Notes: generated by a model from the letters alone, not told the origin. 64,000 nucleotides of DNA from Oasisia sp. SBJ-2009 (GCA_964017155.1 OZ024867.1:8095413-8159412), one strand, 5' to 3'; numbered from the stretch's first letter, positions 1 to 12,089 are shown. Numbers and translations: made by a program.

Positions 1-9
1 TTCAATTGT

Positions 10-11
<2 letters not shown>

Positions 12-75
<64 letters not shown>

Positions 76-91
76 AAAAGACCATAACAAG

Positions 92-137
<46 letters not shown>
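12..137. repeat. (AT)n microsatellite pair
   Basis: Two (AT)n runs separated by about 25 bp of unique sequence, followed by a short GA-rich run. The open frames across it (Tyr-Ile repeats) are artefacts of the dinucleotide. Confidence 0.95.
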
Positions 138-141
<4 letters not shown>

Positions 142-569
142 GAGAGAGAGAGAGAAACAGAACGAGATAGATAAAGATAATCAGGGTATCGCAAAAATAG
201 TGCAACAGTAGTTATGTTAATATATAATTTACTTTTGCCATCTGCCGGTGGCTCACTGTGTGACGAAAAGTTGCATAATTGAACTAATTTATTTTGTGTT
301 TATTTATTTTGATAATTACTATTACATATACCATAATATTCATTGCAATGTGCACACGCGCCTACACACGGGCTGGTGCCGAATATACGGCGCTTTACAA
401 ATGTTGGTTACATTAATAATAATAACAACATAATAGCCTTATGTATGCATTTCATCGATGTTTCCGTGTTGCACATTGGACTAACACTTCATTCACATTT
501 TCTTCCTGATCAAATCATATTCAACGTTGATGATGACCGTGATACATAAATGGTCTTAATTGATATTCA

Positions 570-1310
570 GTAACCTTTTGAAACAGTCGATTACTCTATC
601 TTGTTGACAACACTGGACGCTATAGGTGTTGATCCGTTAATAGTGGCGTGGGTTTAATGTTACGTGTGAGATTTTTCTGAGAATGGAAATATTACAAGTG
701 GTATAAGAGAGGGGTCCATCCTAGACCCTCTGTTTTTTTATTCATATCAATGACATTGTTCAAACTGTTAATTGTGATCTGTTCTTGTATGCAGATTATT
801 CTAACTTGCTGGTTACTGGAAACTGTCCAAAACAAATTGAAAGGTCACTTATCCTTGAACTAAAGTTATTATGTGGTTGGCTATAAGAAAACAAGCTCTC
901 CAGTCATTTAGGGAAAATAGAGAACGTACTGTTTGCATCTAGAATTCAACTTCCAAAGCGGACAGCATGAACATTTCCTGTAATGGTGTTAGCATACAAA
1001 CAAAAATAATGGTTAACTATCTAGGTAACATTTTATCGGGATTTGAATGGTTCGTCTTAGGGCAAATATGTAGTCCATAGATCAATGCAAAATTTACGTT
1101 TTTATATAGAACAGAAACTTTGTTTGGAGAATAGACAAATTTTGGACAAATATTATGTTCGTCATTGCTGCAGACACACTGTGATAGGGGATTAAAGCAT
1201 TAGTCAAAAATACATTGCAGACAGCTCAAAATAAAATCAGATACCTGTTTAAATATGATTGTAGGCACCGTATAAGATACAGTGATTTTTAAGAAAACAA
1301 ATTATCTACA
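570..1310 (+). pseudogene. Non-LTR retrotransposon reverse transcriptase relic
   Basis: Translating and tolerating frameshifts gives recognisable RT pieces in order: FETVDYSILL (the block before the palm), GIREGSIL followed by DPL (the GVPQGSxLGPLLF block), a degraded catalytic box reading roughly LYADY, and the thumb-like endings FLYRTETL and TLQTAQNKIRYL. Stops and frameshifts are frequent, so it is dead. The order and spacing fit a CR1, L2 or jockey type ORF2, plus strand. It lies downstream of the last exon I see for gene 1 and is probably unrelated to it. Confidence 0.7.
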
Positions 1311-1734
1311 CATAAAGAGTAGCCGGTCTCGCCCTCTGTTTATGTATTCAGCTCCGTCAAACACGTACACAATACGAGTAATTTGTAATATATGCAGAAG
1401 CACTGATGTCAACATTCTACAACATACCTAATGTCAGGGTAGCAAATAGTTTTAATTATATCATATTAAAATGAGGAAAGAACTGCCACGTGATGCACTA
1501 TCCATTCAACACAAATATATATGTAAGAATATTTCAATGAGCCAAAATACGGGTGAAAAACGAAACTGAATTTATATTTCAGTGTTTATATTTAACTAGT
1601 TGTTTTATGTATTTAGTTAAATATTATGTTATTATTTAAATATTGTAGCCATCCACTACGGAAATAAGACGATTTTACATGTACAATTTCCTTCTTTCTT
1701 TGCCATACACAAACACACACGCAAATACCACATA

Positions 1735-1736
<2 letters not shown>

Positions 1737-1809
<73 letters not shown>
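1737..1809. repeat. (AT)n microsatellite
   Basis: About 36 uninterrupted AT units, about 100 bp from the most 3' four-Cys exon of gene 1. Confidence 0.95.
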
Positions 1810-1813
<4 letters not shown>

Positions 1814-1907
1814 TACTTGGCAATCTTATTAAATATTGTTAAATCTTACGTATATATATATAGACGTAGACGTATTTACAACATTAACACGTCATCTCTG
1901 TACCTAC

Positions 1908-1994
1908 TTTGTGGGTCACAGCTTGATTTATTCCCGGCCAGATCGACGCAGGTAGTCTTTTCAGGACAAGGCTTACTTCGACAAGGGTAGTACC
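1908..1994 (-). CDS. Gene 1 exon: four-Cys half-EGF (follistatin-N-like) module, copy 1
   Basis: An 87-nt exon, phase 1-1, acceptor TTGTTTCAG and donor GTAGGTACAG. It encodes 29 residues with cysteines spaced C-x4-C-x5-C-x9-C, beginning YYPCRSKPCP and containing CVDLAGNKSSCD. The spacing fits the FOLN/half-EGF module, which is the first four cysteines of an EGF without C5 and C6. Two further exons of identical length, spacing and splice sites lie upstream. Function is unknown; such modules usually pack against neighbouring domains. Confidence 0.7.
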
Positions 1995-2284
1995 CTGAAA
2001 CAAGACCCATTTATAGTGCACGTCGACCCGTTGAGCGAAGATTGCGCAAATGAAAGCAGACCGTTGTTTTCTTATTTCAAGAAGTTCATACACCACACAC
2101 AATCTCCACTTAATGCCATTAATGATGTAGTACCGACGAACTCTTGTACTTTCACTAACTTATCCGGCATTGTGATCAGGTTGGAGCGGGGCTGTGTCGC
2201 CGTGATCCCAAGGACGCTGACCCGCCAAAACAACGCCGGGTCTGCATGGCCATAGTCACAGAGGACATCATTTATGGTGGCCCA

Positions 2285-2635
2285 TACCACATATTTACGT
2301 TGCCAATACAAAGACTTCGGGTGGCCCATAACATGTCTTAAGGCTGCCCAACTAAAGATTCGCTTGGACCACACAAAGGCTTCACGCGAAACATAAACAT
2401 GCTTCGGACGACGCATACTAACACTTCGGATAGAGAGGCTTCCGACGACATATACAAACGTTTCCTGTGACCCTTGCAAACTGTTTGGCGATCAATACAA
2501 ACGTTTCGGGCGACCTTTAGTAAAGACTTCGTGCGACCCGTACATTGGCAAACGATATAAAGGCATCGGGTTGCATTAACAAAGATTTCCGGCGGCCCAT
2601 ATGGAGACTTCCGGCGGTCATTACAAATGAAAAGC
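2285..2635. repeat. Degenerate ~22-bp minisatellite
   Basis: About 14 imperfect copies of a unit near ATACAAAGACTTCGGGCGACC, with units from about 20 to 40 bp. The minus-strand frames through it stay open only because the unit lacks stops. Confidence 0.6.
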
Positions 2636-3097
2636 CATCCTCGTTTCATCGTGTCCGCATGGGCCAGCGAATAGTTTATCTATCTCCTTCCGTCGCAGAT
2701 TCCAAAAGACTCCTCGTGTGCCATGAGAGCATAACTACGACAAAGACAGATACCAAGAGACGGCGGCAGCGAAATGACATCGCATATTGGTGGCTTCGAT
2801 ATGTTGTGTTTTCGTGACCGCTTCTAGTCGTTTAATGAATTGTATTACTCTATATGTTTCTAATGAACATGTGTTAAGTATTGTAAGATTATCCGTTTGT
2901 ATTCATGAATACACTAAATTATAATTTGATAAAACTTTCCATTTGTTGTCCGCCGAGAGAACAACTTTGATCTTAACCTAACCTTCGGTCAATCAAGCTT
3001 AATTTGTTCTAGGACCTGATGCTCGTATGCATCGTTCATTTCAAAAAAACCACGTCTTCACCATGGAAACTGTGGCCATTAACACCCACACCCACAC

Positions 3098-3100
<3 letters not shown>

Positions 3101-3147
<47 letters not shown>

Positions 3148-3234
3148 TATGCATTATATATATATATATATATATCTATATACTGTATATATATATATAT
3201 ATATACATAATATATATATATTATATATATATGC

Positions 3235-3309
<75 letters not shown>

Positions 3310-3311
3310 TG

Positions 3312-3373
<62 letters not shown>
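3101..3373. repeat. Interrupted (AT)n tract
   Basis: AT dinucleotides broken by short TGC, TCT, TACTGT and TACAT interruptions, giving several local hairpin-capable blocks. The tract lies between half-EGF copies 1 and 2. Confidence 0.95.
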
Positions 3374-3377
<4 letters not shown>

Positions 3378-3543
3378 TATATATTGTCAAAACGTGTTGG
3401 TGTATGATATGTGGTGTGCTTTAATTGTTATATATTCATGCCTACACAAACACGGATGTGAAGCCTCTATACACCGACACGAACGAGTCAACAACTAGAT
3501 GAGTATGTCTAGATGAACATTAAGCTATCATCTCTGTACCTAC

Positions 3544-3630
3544 TTGGTGTGTCACATCGTGACTTGTCTTCGACCAGATTTACGCATATCATCCCTACTG
3601 GACATGCAATGTGCTCACAAGAGTAGCTCC
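3544..3630 (-). CDS. Gene 1 exon: four-Cys half-EGF module, copy 2
   Basis: 87 nt, phase 1-1, acceptor TTGTTTCAG, donor GTAGGTACAG. It encodes SYSCEHIACPVGMIC, then a VNL turn and a fourth Cys, with the same C-x4-C-x5-C-x9-C spacing as the other two copies. Homology with copy 3 extends about 250 bp on the upstream intron side (plus 3630-3880 against 4175-4400), so these two arose by tandem duplication of a roughly 545-bp unit. Confidence 0.7.
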
Positions 3631-3919
3631 CTGAAACAAAACGCATTTATAGTGCACATCGACGCGTTGAGCGAATTATTGCCCAAACGAGACCATGTTT
3701 TTGTGTCCTGAATTCAAAAATGCATATTTGCTGAAGATTATGACATTGCACTGACACAGTTCTGGAGCAACATTTCTGTGCAATACCAACACTGCTGCTA
3801 CACTGTAGGCATTTGTCTTTCAATTTTCGGATACATATTATTTGAACATAAACAACGTTGACTGATTATATCACCATACATGTTGTTGATGATGTTGTTT
3901 CTCTCTCTGTCACTCTCGC

Positions 3920-4005
3920 TATCTCGTGTGTTTGTGTGTGTGTGTTTGTGTGTGTGTGCATGCGTGCGTGCGTGTGTGTGTGTGCGTGCGTGCCTAAGCG
4001 TGTGC
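3920..4005. repeat. (GT)n/(GTGC)n microsatellite
   Basis: Mixed GT and GTGC repeats following a short CT-rich run. Confidence 0.9.
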
Positions 4006-4088
4006 TGGGTGGGTGGGTATAAACGTATATAAATACTTTTCATGCACAAATAAAATTAGTTTTTTTTTGTTTATATCTGTGTACCTAC

Positions 4089-4175
4089 TTAATGTGTCAC
4101 AGGTTGATTTTCCCCCGCCCAGATCGACGCAGGTTATCCCGAAAGGGCAAGAGTGACGGAAACAAGGGTATTTCC
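4089..4175 (-). CDS. Gene 1 exon: four-Cys half-EGF module, copy 3
   Basis: 87 nt, phase 1-1, acceptor CTTGTTTCAG, donor GTAGGTACAC. It encodes KYPCFRHSCPFGITC, then VDL and a final Cys; spacing is C-x4-C-x5-C-x9-C. It is the 5'-most of the three copies and follows the PAN-like exon. All three copies are open, so this part of gene 1 shows no damage. Confidence 0.7.
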
Positions 4176-4456
4176 CTGAAACAAGACATATGTGTTGACA
4201 CGATTAGCAAGACTTTCGCAAAGGGAAGCACAAAGGTGTAGTGTGATAAAAAAGCTTATATTCTGTAGATTCTGATGTCGCACTGACAAAGTTATATAGC
4301 AACGTTTCAAAGTAGCATCATGGTTGCTATATTGTATGCATTTGTGTTTTATTTTAGTGAACGTATACATTATTTGAACATACAACATTGTTAATTTTGT
4401 TTTGAAGACGTTGCCTGAACATGTTTGCATGTGTGTTGGTTCTGGTTATGTTGATG

Positions 4457-4626
<170 letters not shown>

Positions 4627-4728
4627 TGTTTGTGCAAACGTATGTGGACATTCGTGCACAAGCGATGGCATGTTTTTTTAAAGCACACCAAGGACATGAA
4701 TACGTTTACCTTGACAACGGTGCATCAC

Positions 4729-4953
4729 TTGAAACAGTACAGTGCGGTGCTGCGTAGACTGTGGCGACTATGTAGGGGTTGTTGTATCTGTAGTAACAAT
4801 TATTGGACGTGTAGTTGAAATAAACCGCTTGCACTTTGATAATTTCTTTGCAAAATCCTTGACAAACTTCATATGTCTTGTGAATGGTCGGCGCAAACGT
4901 GTTATCTGTGAATGCGAATCCCACGCTCTCGTTGTATGTCTCATGACATGGGG
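4729..4953 (-). CDS. Gene 1 exon: PAN/apple-like domain
   Basis: Acceptor TTCAATTGCAG, phase 1. The frame reads PCHETYNESVGFAF, then TYEVCQGFCKEII, then FNYTSNNCYYRY and ends near APHCTV. An early Cys, a CxxxC helix, an aromatic FxYxxxxxxC stretch and a closing Cys are the pattern of PAN/apple domains, which bind proteins or carbohydrates in extracellular mosaics. The exon is 225 nt and phase 1-1 if the donor is GTGATG (last base 4729). A stronger-looking donor, AAG|GTAAAC, ends it at 4710 but in phase 2, which would not join the phase-1 half-EGF exons. No stops within the frame. PAN is my best match; a novel Cys-rich domain is possible. Confidence 0.55.
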
Positions 4954-5231
4954 CTGCAATTGAACATGCACGTACACTTTCACGTACAGGGTATCACCTA
5001 CAGAGGCGGGTTATGGTTAGGGCCCTTGATACTGTTTAGCTGGACGCCTTATCAGACTGTAGCTACTGACAATCCCTAATATGGTGTATATCGCCTTCAA
5101 ATTAGAGACATAGATTCGTTGATAGAAGGAAGTTTATTCTTACCGGATTAATTAAATAAATGTAATACATATAACCAGTTAGACCTGCCGCGATACACTA
5201 TTTTGATGCTAATTATTGCAGTGGAGCCAAA

Positions 5232-5299
5232 TAGATAGATGGATGGATGGATGGATGGATGGATGGATGGATGGATGGATGGATGGATGGATGGATGGA
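5232..5299. repeat. (ATGG)n microsatellite
   Basis: About 17 perfect ATGG units. Confidence 0.95.
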
Positions 5300-5524
5300 T
5301 GAATCTTTTCTGAACATTTGCTGACTTTGTTATCTCTACCTTTGCCTCGATCGGGTCTACTAAACCAGAACCGTTGATACATTTACAACACGGAAGGCGA
5401 TGGTTAGAACCTCAACCTATGAATCAAGTGGCCCCCGGTTTGTGAACTTCGGTTGTCTCCTGGATGGAAGCACCTGATGAGACAATCTGTTCAGCAGACT
5501 GCATCAACTAAACACCAATACGTG

Positions 5525-6195
5525 GGAGGTGGATTCTTTACAACAAGCATGGCAGGATGCCAGCATTGCAACCATCTACAAGAAAGATGATCGGTCAAAC
5601 TGTGGGAACTATAGAGGAACATCTCTTCTTTCCAAGCAGGCAAGATCTTCGCAAGAAATACAGAGGAGGATGAACAAGGCATCTTTCGGCCGACTACGCC
5701 AGAGACTCTGGAACTACCATCATATTTCCATGCGGGCTAGTGGCAAGGAATACCGTGCAATCGGAATATATGGAGCTGAGGCCTGGACAGTGTACCGACG
5801 ACGGGTGAAACAGGTTTCATGCCTTCATACGATATCTGCGTTCGATCTTGAGGATAAACTGGATGGACAAAGTTACAAACAAGGACATAGTTGACCATAC
5901 AGGGCTGCCAGCTATGGAATATATTCTGATCTGAAAGAATCTCCGGTGGACTGGCCATCTCATGAGGATGTCACCAGACAGAATACCAAAGCAGTTTATC
6001 TACTCTCAACTGTCCTCTGGTCACAAAAAAGACAGGGCGTCATCGTCTCCGGTTCAAGGATACCATCAAGAGAAACCTGAACCTGAGGGACCTAAACACC
6101 GACTCATGGACATCACTTTCACAGCAGAGAGGTATATGGAGAACAATAGTAAATTGATGGAAGCCGACTTTGTCGCATCACGACCGACAGCATGA
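5525..6195 (+). pseudogene. RTE-like non-LTR retrotransposon relic with RT core deleted
   Basis: The frame reads WQDASIATIYKKDDRSNCGN then YRGTSLLS, the start of the RT finger block. It jumps directly to FGRLRQRLW and YGAEAWTVYRR, which belong to the C-terminal thumb/connection region. It ends with MRMSPDRIPKQF and YSQLSSGHKK, typical of RTE-clade tails. The catalytic palm, including the YADD box, is missing and there are frameshifts, so the copy is inactive. It lies in an intron of gene 1 in antisense orientation. Confidence 0.8.
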
Positions 6196-6294
6196 TGGTT
6201 AAACAAAGTTAGACAATTTAAGTACACTCCCTTGAATTAGCCATTGTCTGTGGGTGACTCATTTATAAAAACATATTACAGTGACATCACTCAC

Positions 6295-6426
6295 GCCGTT
6301 CCAGACTTAGATCCGTGACACATGTGCACACTGTCAGGTTGAAGACAGTCTCAGGGGCACACGTCATCTCAACGCCCCCTAGCATGAAGGTGTAAGATTT
6401 GCTTCCTTCCTGCAAGGGGCAGTCAT
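6295..6426 (-). CDS. Gene 1 exon: Cys-rich module with chitin-binding-2-like signature
   Basis: 132 nt, phase 1-1, acceptor TGTATGTTGCAG and donor GTGAGT. The frame is open and reads DCPLQEGSKSYTF, a GGVEMTC turn, APETVFNLTVCTC and a VTDLSLER tail. The string C-A-P-x-T-V-F-N-x3-C-x-C resembles the end of peritrophin-type chitin-binding modules (CAPGTVFNxxxCxC). It has only four cysteines rather than six, so it is either a shortened relative or a separate fold. It lies between the Thr-rich stalk exon and the PAN-like exon. Confidence 0.6.
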
Positions 6427-6441
6427 CTGCAACATACAACG

Positions 6442-6443
<2 letters not shown>

Positions 6444-6508
<65 letters not shown>

Positions 6509-6586
6509 TATATATATATTATATATATATATATATTACATATATATATATATATAATTATATATAATGTAATATAATGATATATG

Positions 6587-6630
<44 letters not shown>

Positions 6631-6671
6631 TATACACATATATATATAATTATATATAATGTATATATATA

Positions 6672-6713
<42 letters not shown>

Positions 6714-6715
6714 AT
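6444..6715. repeat. Interrupted (AT)n tract
   Basis: AT repeats with TACAT and ATTATAT interruptions. Confidence 0.95.
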
Positions 6716-6925
6716 ACATATTTTATATAATGTGTGCGAAATGCTGCAGTTAGATATGAGTTTGATATAAAATAAAACCCAACACGCGCAATATATGTGT
6801 TACCAATTTCCTCAAGCTGATGGTCCTGTTGAGTGTTGTCGGTGCACCTGGAGACAGTAAAAACGATGTAGAGGAAGAGTTGAACCATCCAGCACCCAGC
6901 CACGCTGCAATTAATGCGCGATGAC

Positions 6926-7062
6926 GTGTGGGGTGGTGACACTTGTGGGGTGGTGACACGTGTGGGTTGGTGACACGTGTGGGGTGGTGACACGTGTGGG
7001 GTGGTGACACGTGCGGGGTGGTGACACGTGTGGGGTGGTGACACGTGTGGGGTGGTGACACA
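6926..7062. repeat. 17-bp minisatellite with an E-box in each unit (copy A)
   Basis: Eight tandem units of GGGGTGGTGACACGTGT. Most contain the palindromic hexamer CACGTG. A longer copy lies at 9197-9412. Confidence 0.9.
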
Positions 7063-7106
7063 CAAAGTCCAGGTCCTGGTCAGTGGTGTCTTTGTCCTGG
7101 ACAATG

Positions 7107-7180
7107 TGGACTTCAAGGTGGACTTCACGGTGGACTTCACGGTGGACTTCACGGTGGACTTCACGGTGGACTTCACGCTG
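7107..7180. repeat. 12-bp tandem repeat GGTGGACTTCAC
   Basis: Five to six near-perfect units directly after the 17-bp minisatellite; the same order recurs at 9460-9510, marking a segmental duplication. Confidence 0.85.
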
Positions 7181-7388
7181 TCATCTTCCTGCTGGTGAAC
7201 TTTGCACCAAAGATATCTTTGCAAAGTAGCACATACACAAGGTGATGTCTGTGGCGCGAAACAGTTTTGGCCAATTCCTTCTAAGATTACTGATCATTCT
7301 TGGTATTCTTGGTCCTTCTTTAGATAAAACATTTTAATTTGTCTTTTGTACGTTCGTACGAATCTACGTGTGTATTAAATTGACTTAC

Positions 7389-7439
7389 CTACTGGGGTAA
7401 CTGTCGACTGTGTCGTTGTTTGTTTGGTTGTAGTAGGTC
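7389..7439 (-). CDS. Gene 1 exon: short Thr-rich stalk
   Basis: 51 nt, phase 1-1, acceptor TGGATACAG, donor GTAAGT. It encodes PTTTKQTTTQSTVTPV, a mucin-like linker suited to O-glycosylation. Flanking intron sequence matches that around the longer Thr-rich exon at 9770-10114, so the two are duplicates; this one has a single repeat unit. Confidence 0.6.
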   Translation of the reverse strand, partial: DLLQPNKQRHSRQLPQ

Positions 7440-7952
7440 CTGTATCCAAAACATTGACTACGTCATACAAAATACATACATATATATGTATCTAAACAAT
7501 GTTAATCGGCGCAAACAGGAAGTCGCTGACTTGTATGTATACATTGACTTAGTTCAGAACACATTTCGATTGACAATTGAATAACTATATAGGACATGTT
7601 TTACAGTCAATTTTGTCATAGTTGTCTTTATCATCACCTATGGATTCAGCAGGTTCATTGACAAAATTGGCCTTGTAGCTTTTACATTCCAAATTTACAC
7701 GGATCATGTGACACCTAAATTCAAGAAAACAGTTGTTATGGCATCCAATCGTAACTAATATAATTATAAATTCCACTCAACAACAAGATTGAACAACACT
7801 TCTTGGAGAAATATTGTCCGATACAGGATTCCTTAAAATACAGTTTACAGCACTCCTCAATGTCATGAAAGATTTGTGTTATTATAATTTGTCATGATTT
7901 TACCACAATGCCAGTGTCACGTGCTTGATGCAAGTATTGGAATCAGACTTAC

Positions 7953-8066
7953 GAATTGCACAGTTGGCACCGGTGTATCCAGCACGACATTTGCATCTTT
8001 ATCTGTTCACACCGTTTCGACACGTCCCGCCATGTAGGCACGGGAGACTCCGGCACATGCGTACGA
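7953..8066 (-). pseudogene. Gene 1 exon: EGF domain with an in-frame stop
   Basis: 114 nt, phase 1-1, donor GTAAGT, acceptor TTATAG. The frame reads CRSLPCLHGGTCRNGVNR, a TAA codon at 7999-8001, then RCKCRAGYTGANC. All six EGF cysteines and the GYTGxxC turn are intact, so the TAA replaces what is normally an aromatic codon and looks like a recent single change. In the expected protein this is the second EGF, between the two Thr-rich segments. Confidence 0.8.
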
Positions 8067-8159
8067 CTATAACAAGCACACGTACTTGTCACATACCTTT
8101 TGTATTAGCGACGCTGTTTTCATATGAATTATTAATGACCATCTTTGCATGTATATATA

Positions 8160-8222
8160 TATAACGTGAACGTCCCGGATTTGATGGTGTCTAAATAAAG
8201 TTTTATTATTATTATTATTATT

Positions 8223-8226
<4 letters not shown>
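8160..8226 (+). mobile_element. 3' end of a retroposon with (ATT)n tail
   Basis: The stretch ending GTCTAAATAAAG followed by TTTTATT and seven ATT units has the form of a non-LTR or SINE 3' terminus with simple-repeat tail. It runs directly into the (AT)n tract at 8226. Confidence 0.5.
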
Positions 8227-8879
<653 letters not shown>

Positions 8880-9196
8880 TGATTTAGTTCACAACACATT
8901 TAGCCTGACAATGTAATAACTATATATGATATTTTCTCTTGACAATTTCTTAATAGTTGTCTTTATCGTCACCTGGTATCAGCAGGTTCGTTGACAAAAT
9001 TGGCCATGTAGCTTTTACATTTCATATTTACACGGATCGTGTGACCCCTAAATTCAAGACAATAGTGTTTATACCACAAAAAACGTATCTAATAAGATGA
9101 TAAATTACACTAAAAAACAAGACTGGACAACACTTGTTGGAGAAACATTGTCCGGCACCGGATTCCTTAAAATACAGTTTTACAACGCTCCTCAAT

Positions 9197-9412
9197 TTTG
9201 GGTGGTGACACGTGTGGGGTGGTGACACGTGTGGGGTGAGGTGGTGACACGTGTGGGGTGGTGACACGTGTGGGGTGAGGTGGTGACACGTGTGGGGTGA
9301 GGTGGTGACACGTGTGGGGTGGTGACACGTGTGGGGTGGTGACACGTGTGGGGGTGACACGTGTGGGGCGGGCGGTGACACGTGTGGGGTGGTGACACGT
9401 GTGGGGTGGTGG
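9197..9412. repeat. 17-bp E-box minisatellite (copy B)
   Basis: About 12 units of GGGGTGGTGACACGTGT, some with an extra GAGGT and one shortened. CACGTG is conserved in almost every unit. Confidence 0.9.
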
Positions 9413-9769
9413 CACGCAAAGTCCAGGTCCTGGTCAGTGGCGTCTTCGTCCTGGACAATGTGGACTTCACGGTGGACTTCACGGTGGACTTCTCGGTGGA
9501 CTTCACGCTGTCATCTTCCTGCTGGTGAACTTTGCACCAACGGTGTATTTGCAAAGTATCACATATACAAGGTGATGTATGTGGCGCGAACCTGTTATGG
9601 TCAATACTTCGAGCTTCCTCGCGTCTTTCACATATTCTTGTCCCTAATTTCTTTTAAGATTACTGATCATTCTTGGTAAGGTCCTTTTTTAGACAAAACG
9701 TTTTAATTAGTCTTTTGTGCATACGCACTCGCGCACGTACGAATGTACGTGTATTTTGAATTGACTTAC

Positions 9770-10114
9770 TTACTGGGGTAACTGACGACGGAGGTGTCGT
9801 TGTTTGTTCGGTTGTAGTAGTTGTTTGTTGGGTTGTAGTAGTTGTTTGTTCGGTTGTAGTAGTTGTTTGTTGGGTTGTAGTAGTTGTTTGATAAGTTGTA
9901 ATTGTTGTTTCAGTTGTAGTAGTTGTTTGTTATGTTGTAGTAGTTATTTGTTCGGTTGTAGCAGCTGTTTGTTCAGTTGTAGTAGTTGTTTGTTCAGTTG
10001 TAGTAGTTGTTTGTTCAGTTGTAGTAGTTGTTTGTTCGGTTGTAGTAGTTGTTTGTTCGGTTGTAGTAGTTATTTGTTCGGTTGTAGTAGTTGTTTGTTC
10101 GATTGTAGTAGTTC
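9770..10114 (-). pseudogene. Gene 1 exon: Thr-rich tandem-repeat stalk with one stop
   Basis: 345 nt, phase 1-1, acceptor TTACTAAAG and donor GTAAGT. It is built of about 16 copies of a 21-bp unit encoding TTTTEQT and ends TTPPSSVTPV. This is a mucin-like O-glycosylation stalk. One unit has TAA where the others have GAA or CAA (9930-9932), ending the frame. The repeat count could be polymorphic. A second GT two codons earlier gives an alternative donor, but only the chosen one keeps phase 1. Confidence 0.7.
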
Positions 10115-10199
10115 CTTTAGTAAAAATATTGACTATGTCATACAAAATACATACATATATGTGTGTTTACACATTGTTTGATAGGACAAACAGGAAGTC

Positions 10200-10900
10200 G
10201 TTGACGTTTATGTAGGTTTACCACATATAAACTTACTAAGGTAAGCGCATTATAGTTGCCACACGTGCATTTGTCTACATACAGGAATCAATAAATATGA
10301 TTATATAAATACAAGATACAACAGTTAGCGCATCGTAATATTTTAATTTTAGTAAGATAATGATCACATTTCTGCGGTAAAATATTTGTGAAACGTGTTT
10401 TTTGTATTTGGATTTAAATGCATTTACATTATTCACGTTTTTCACATTTCGCTACCTAGATAATTTCACAATCACATTACGTATTCCAGCGACTATTCGA
10501 TCTCAATGTGGAATGAATACGTATTCTTTCTAGATCGTGACAGGCTCTCAGTGAATAGGTCGTTTTCGTTTAACAAAAATACGCGGAATATTTGACGGCA
10601 ACCAACTATAGTAATATGTGTACATAAACATTGTTGTTTGTAATTCAATAATATAGTAAGCAATTTTGTTTCCTAGCTATACAAATGCATGTTAGTATAG
10701 AACCACCAATTCATGTCACGCAGTGTTTTTATTTCGAACAATTACAATAAACTGTAATACATGAATAATGTGTTTATATACGTCAATAGGTGTGGCCATT
10801 GGCACAAACCAGGACATGTCTTCCCAGTTTACCGCATGTAAAGGACTCAAACAGGAAACAATCCTGTATCCTTTTTTCCATATACACGGACGGGTTATTT
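10200..10900. other. No gene seen
   Basis: AT-rich intron-like DNA of gene 1 without a module I recognise. Confidence 0.5.
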
Positions 10901-11018
10901 AATTATGTGTGAAGCCACATGGGTGACCACTACACGGATTATATATAATATGACGCACTCCCTGGGGACAATGTGGAAGTGGAACCATCTGGTGTTTGAA
11001 TTGATCGAGTCAGTGATG

Positions 11019-11029
<11 letters not shown>

Positions 11030-11068
<39 letters not shown>

Positions 11069-11107
11069 AGTCTGCGATGACATATATATATAATTTATAT
11101 ATATATG

Positions 11108-11188
<81 letters not shown>

Positions 11189-11220
11189 TATATTATATAT
11201 GGATGTGTATATATATATGT

Positions 11221-11287
<67 letters not shown>

Positions 11288-11337
11288 ATATATATATATT
11301 AATATATATATAATATATATGTGTGTATATATATATA

Positions 11338-11382
<45 letters not shown>
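11030..11382. repeat. (AC)n and (AT)n tract
   Basis: A short (AC)n block then AT repeats with TGTGTG and ATATTA interruptions. Confidence 0.95.
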
Positions 11383-11386
<4 letters not shown>

Positions 11387-11550
11387 AGTAGAGGACGGGA
11401 TCTAGGACTGAACCTTGGCTGAAACCATATATCACGATTGCAGGAGCTGAGTGAGAACCATTTACTAATACAGTATGTGTGCGGTTTGAGATAAATAAGT
11501 GTATCCATTGTAATGTGGGACCCGTAATGCCATAGTGCATTTGTTTATTA
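11383..11550 (-). pseudogene. Reverse transcriptase fragment
   Basis: The minus frame reads [28 protein letters not shown] and [14 protein letters not shown]. These are the blocks leading into the GVPQGSVLGPVLFLLY motif of CR1/jockey-type RT. It is cut off by the (AT)n tract just before the catalytic box. Confidence 0.8.
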
Positions 11551-11590
11551 AGAAGACGTGTGTGGGGAACTTTTTTTTTATTCCAATATA

Positions 11591-11643
<53 letters not shown>

Positions 11644-12089
11644 CTACCGTTTACATATTTACTTGCTTGATTTTACTATATACATACATTACTATCTGAC
11701 TTAAATATTGTGTTTTTTATGCAATGCCCATTATCGCTGTGATATGACCTTGAACATGATATTTGATTTTTCGTTTACCTGAAATTGCTATAAAAAACAA
11801 CCCCAAAAACGGATTGCTGATAACAAGTTTAGCTATAAACATGGTATCACTTGCGATTCTAACGTCACTGGTTCAAACGATATTGTTCTATTAACGCCGG
11901 CCGCCATCTTGGTGGCCATCTTTAATATCAGCTTGATGTTCGCCATAGAGATCCTAAGGGTGTAGATTCTAGTCGGTGCAGGGTGTACGTGTCTGGCGAA
12001 CTGACTACTAGTGACTGTGTCCGAGCAACAACAGCCTGTCAGTGGCAATTATGCAACGTTTTCAAACACACATCACATTCCACATTTAC

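Larger units (their letters stand above)
8880..10200. repeat. Segmental duplicate of 6.93-7.86 kb
   Basis: 8880-9190 matches 7560-7860; 9197-9412 matches the 17-bp minisatellite; 9411-9560 matches the CCAGGTCCTGG block and GGTGGACTTCAC repeats; 9660-10200 matches the Thr-rich exon and its flanks. The order shows a tandem duplication of an intron/minisatellite/Thr-exon unit inside gene 1. Confidence 0.8.

Noticed and set aside
6795..6860. Possible small exon on the minus strand after TGTCTCCAG
   Set aside because: Donor would be phase 0 while all neighbours are phase 1, and the sequence has no recognisable motif.
6508..7224. Minus-strand frame of 238 codons with KST and HHPTRV repeats, and its partner at 9192-9554
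   Set aside because: Both stay open because the 12-bp and 17-bp units lack stops; the first ends in Tyr-Ile from (AT)n. The shared start only reflects the segmental duplication.
9930..10145. CRISPR-like regular repeats
   Set aside because: The 21-bp Thr-rich units have no spacers and encode a mucin-like stalk; the genome is eukaryotic.
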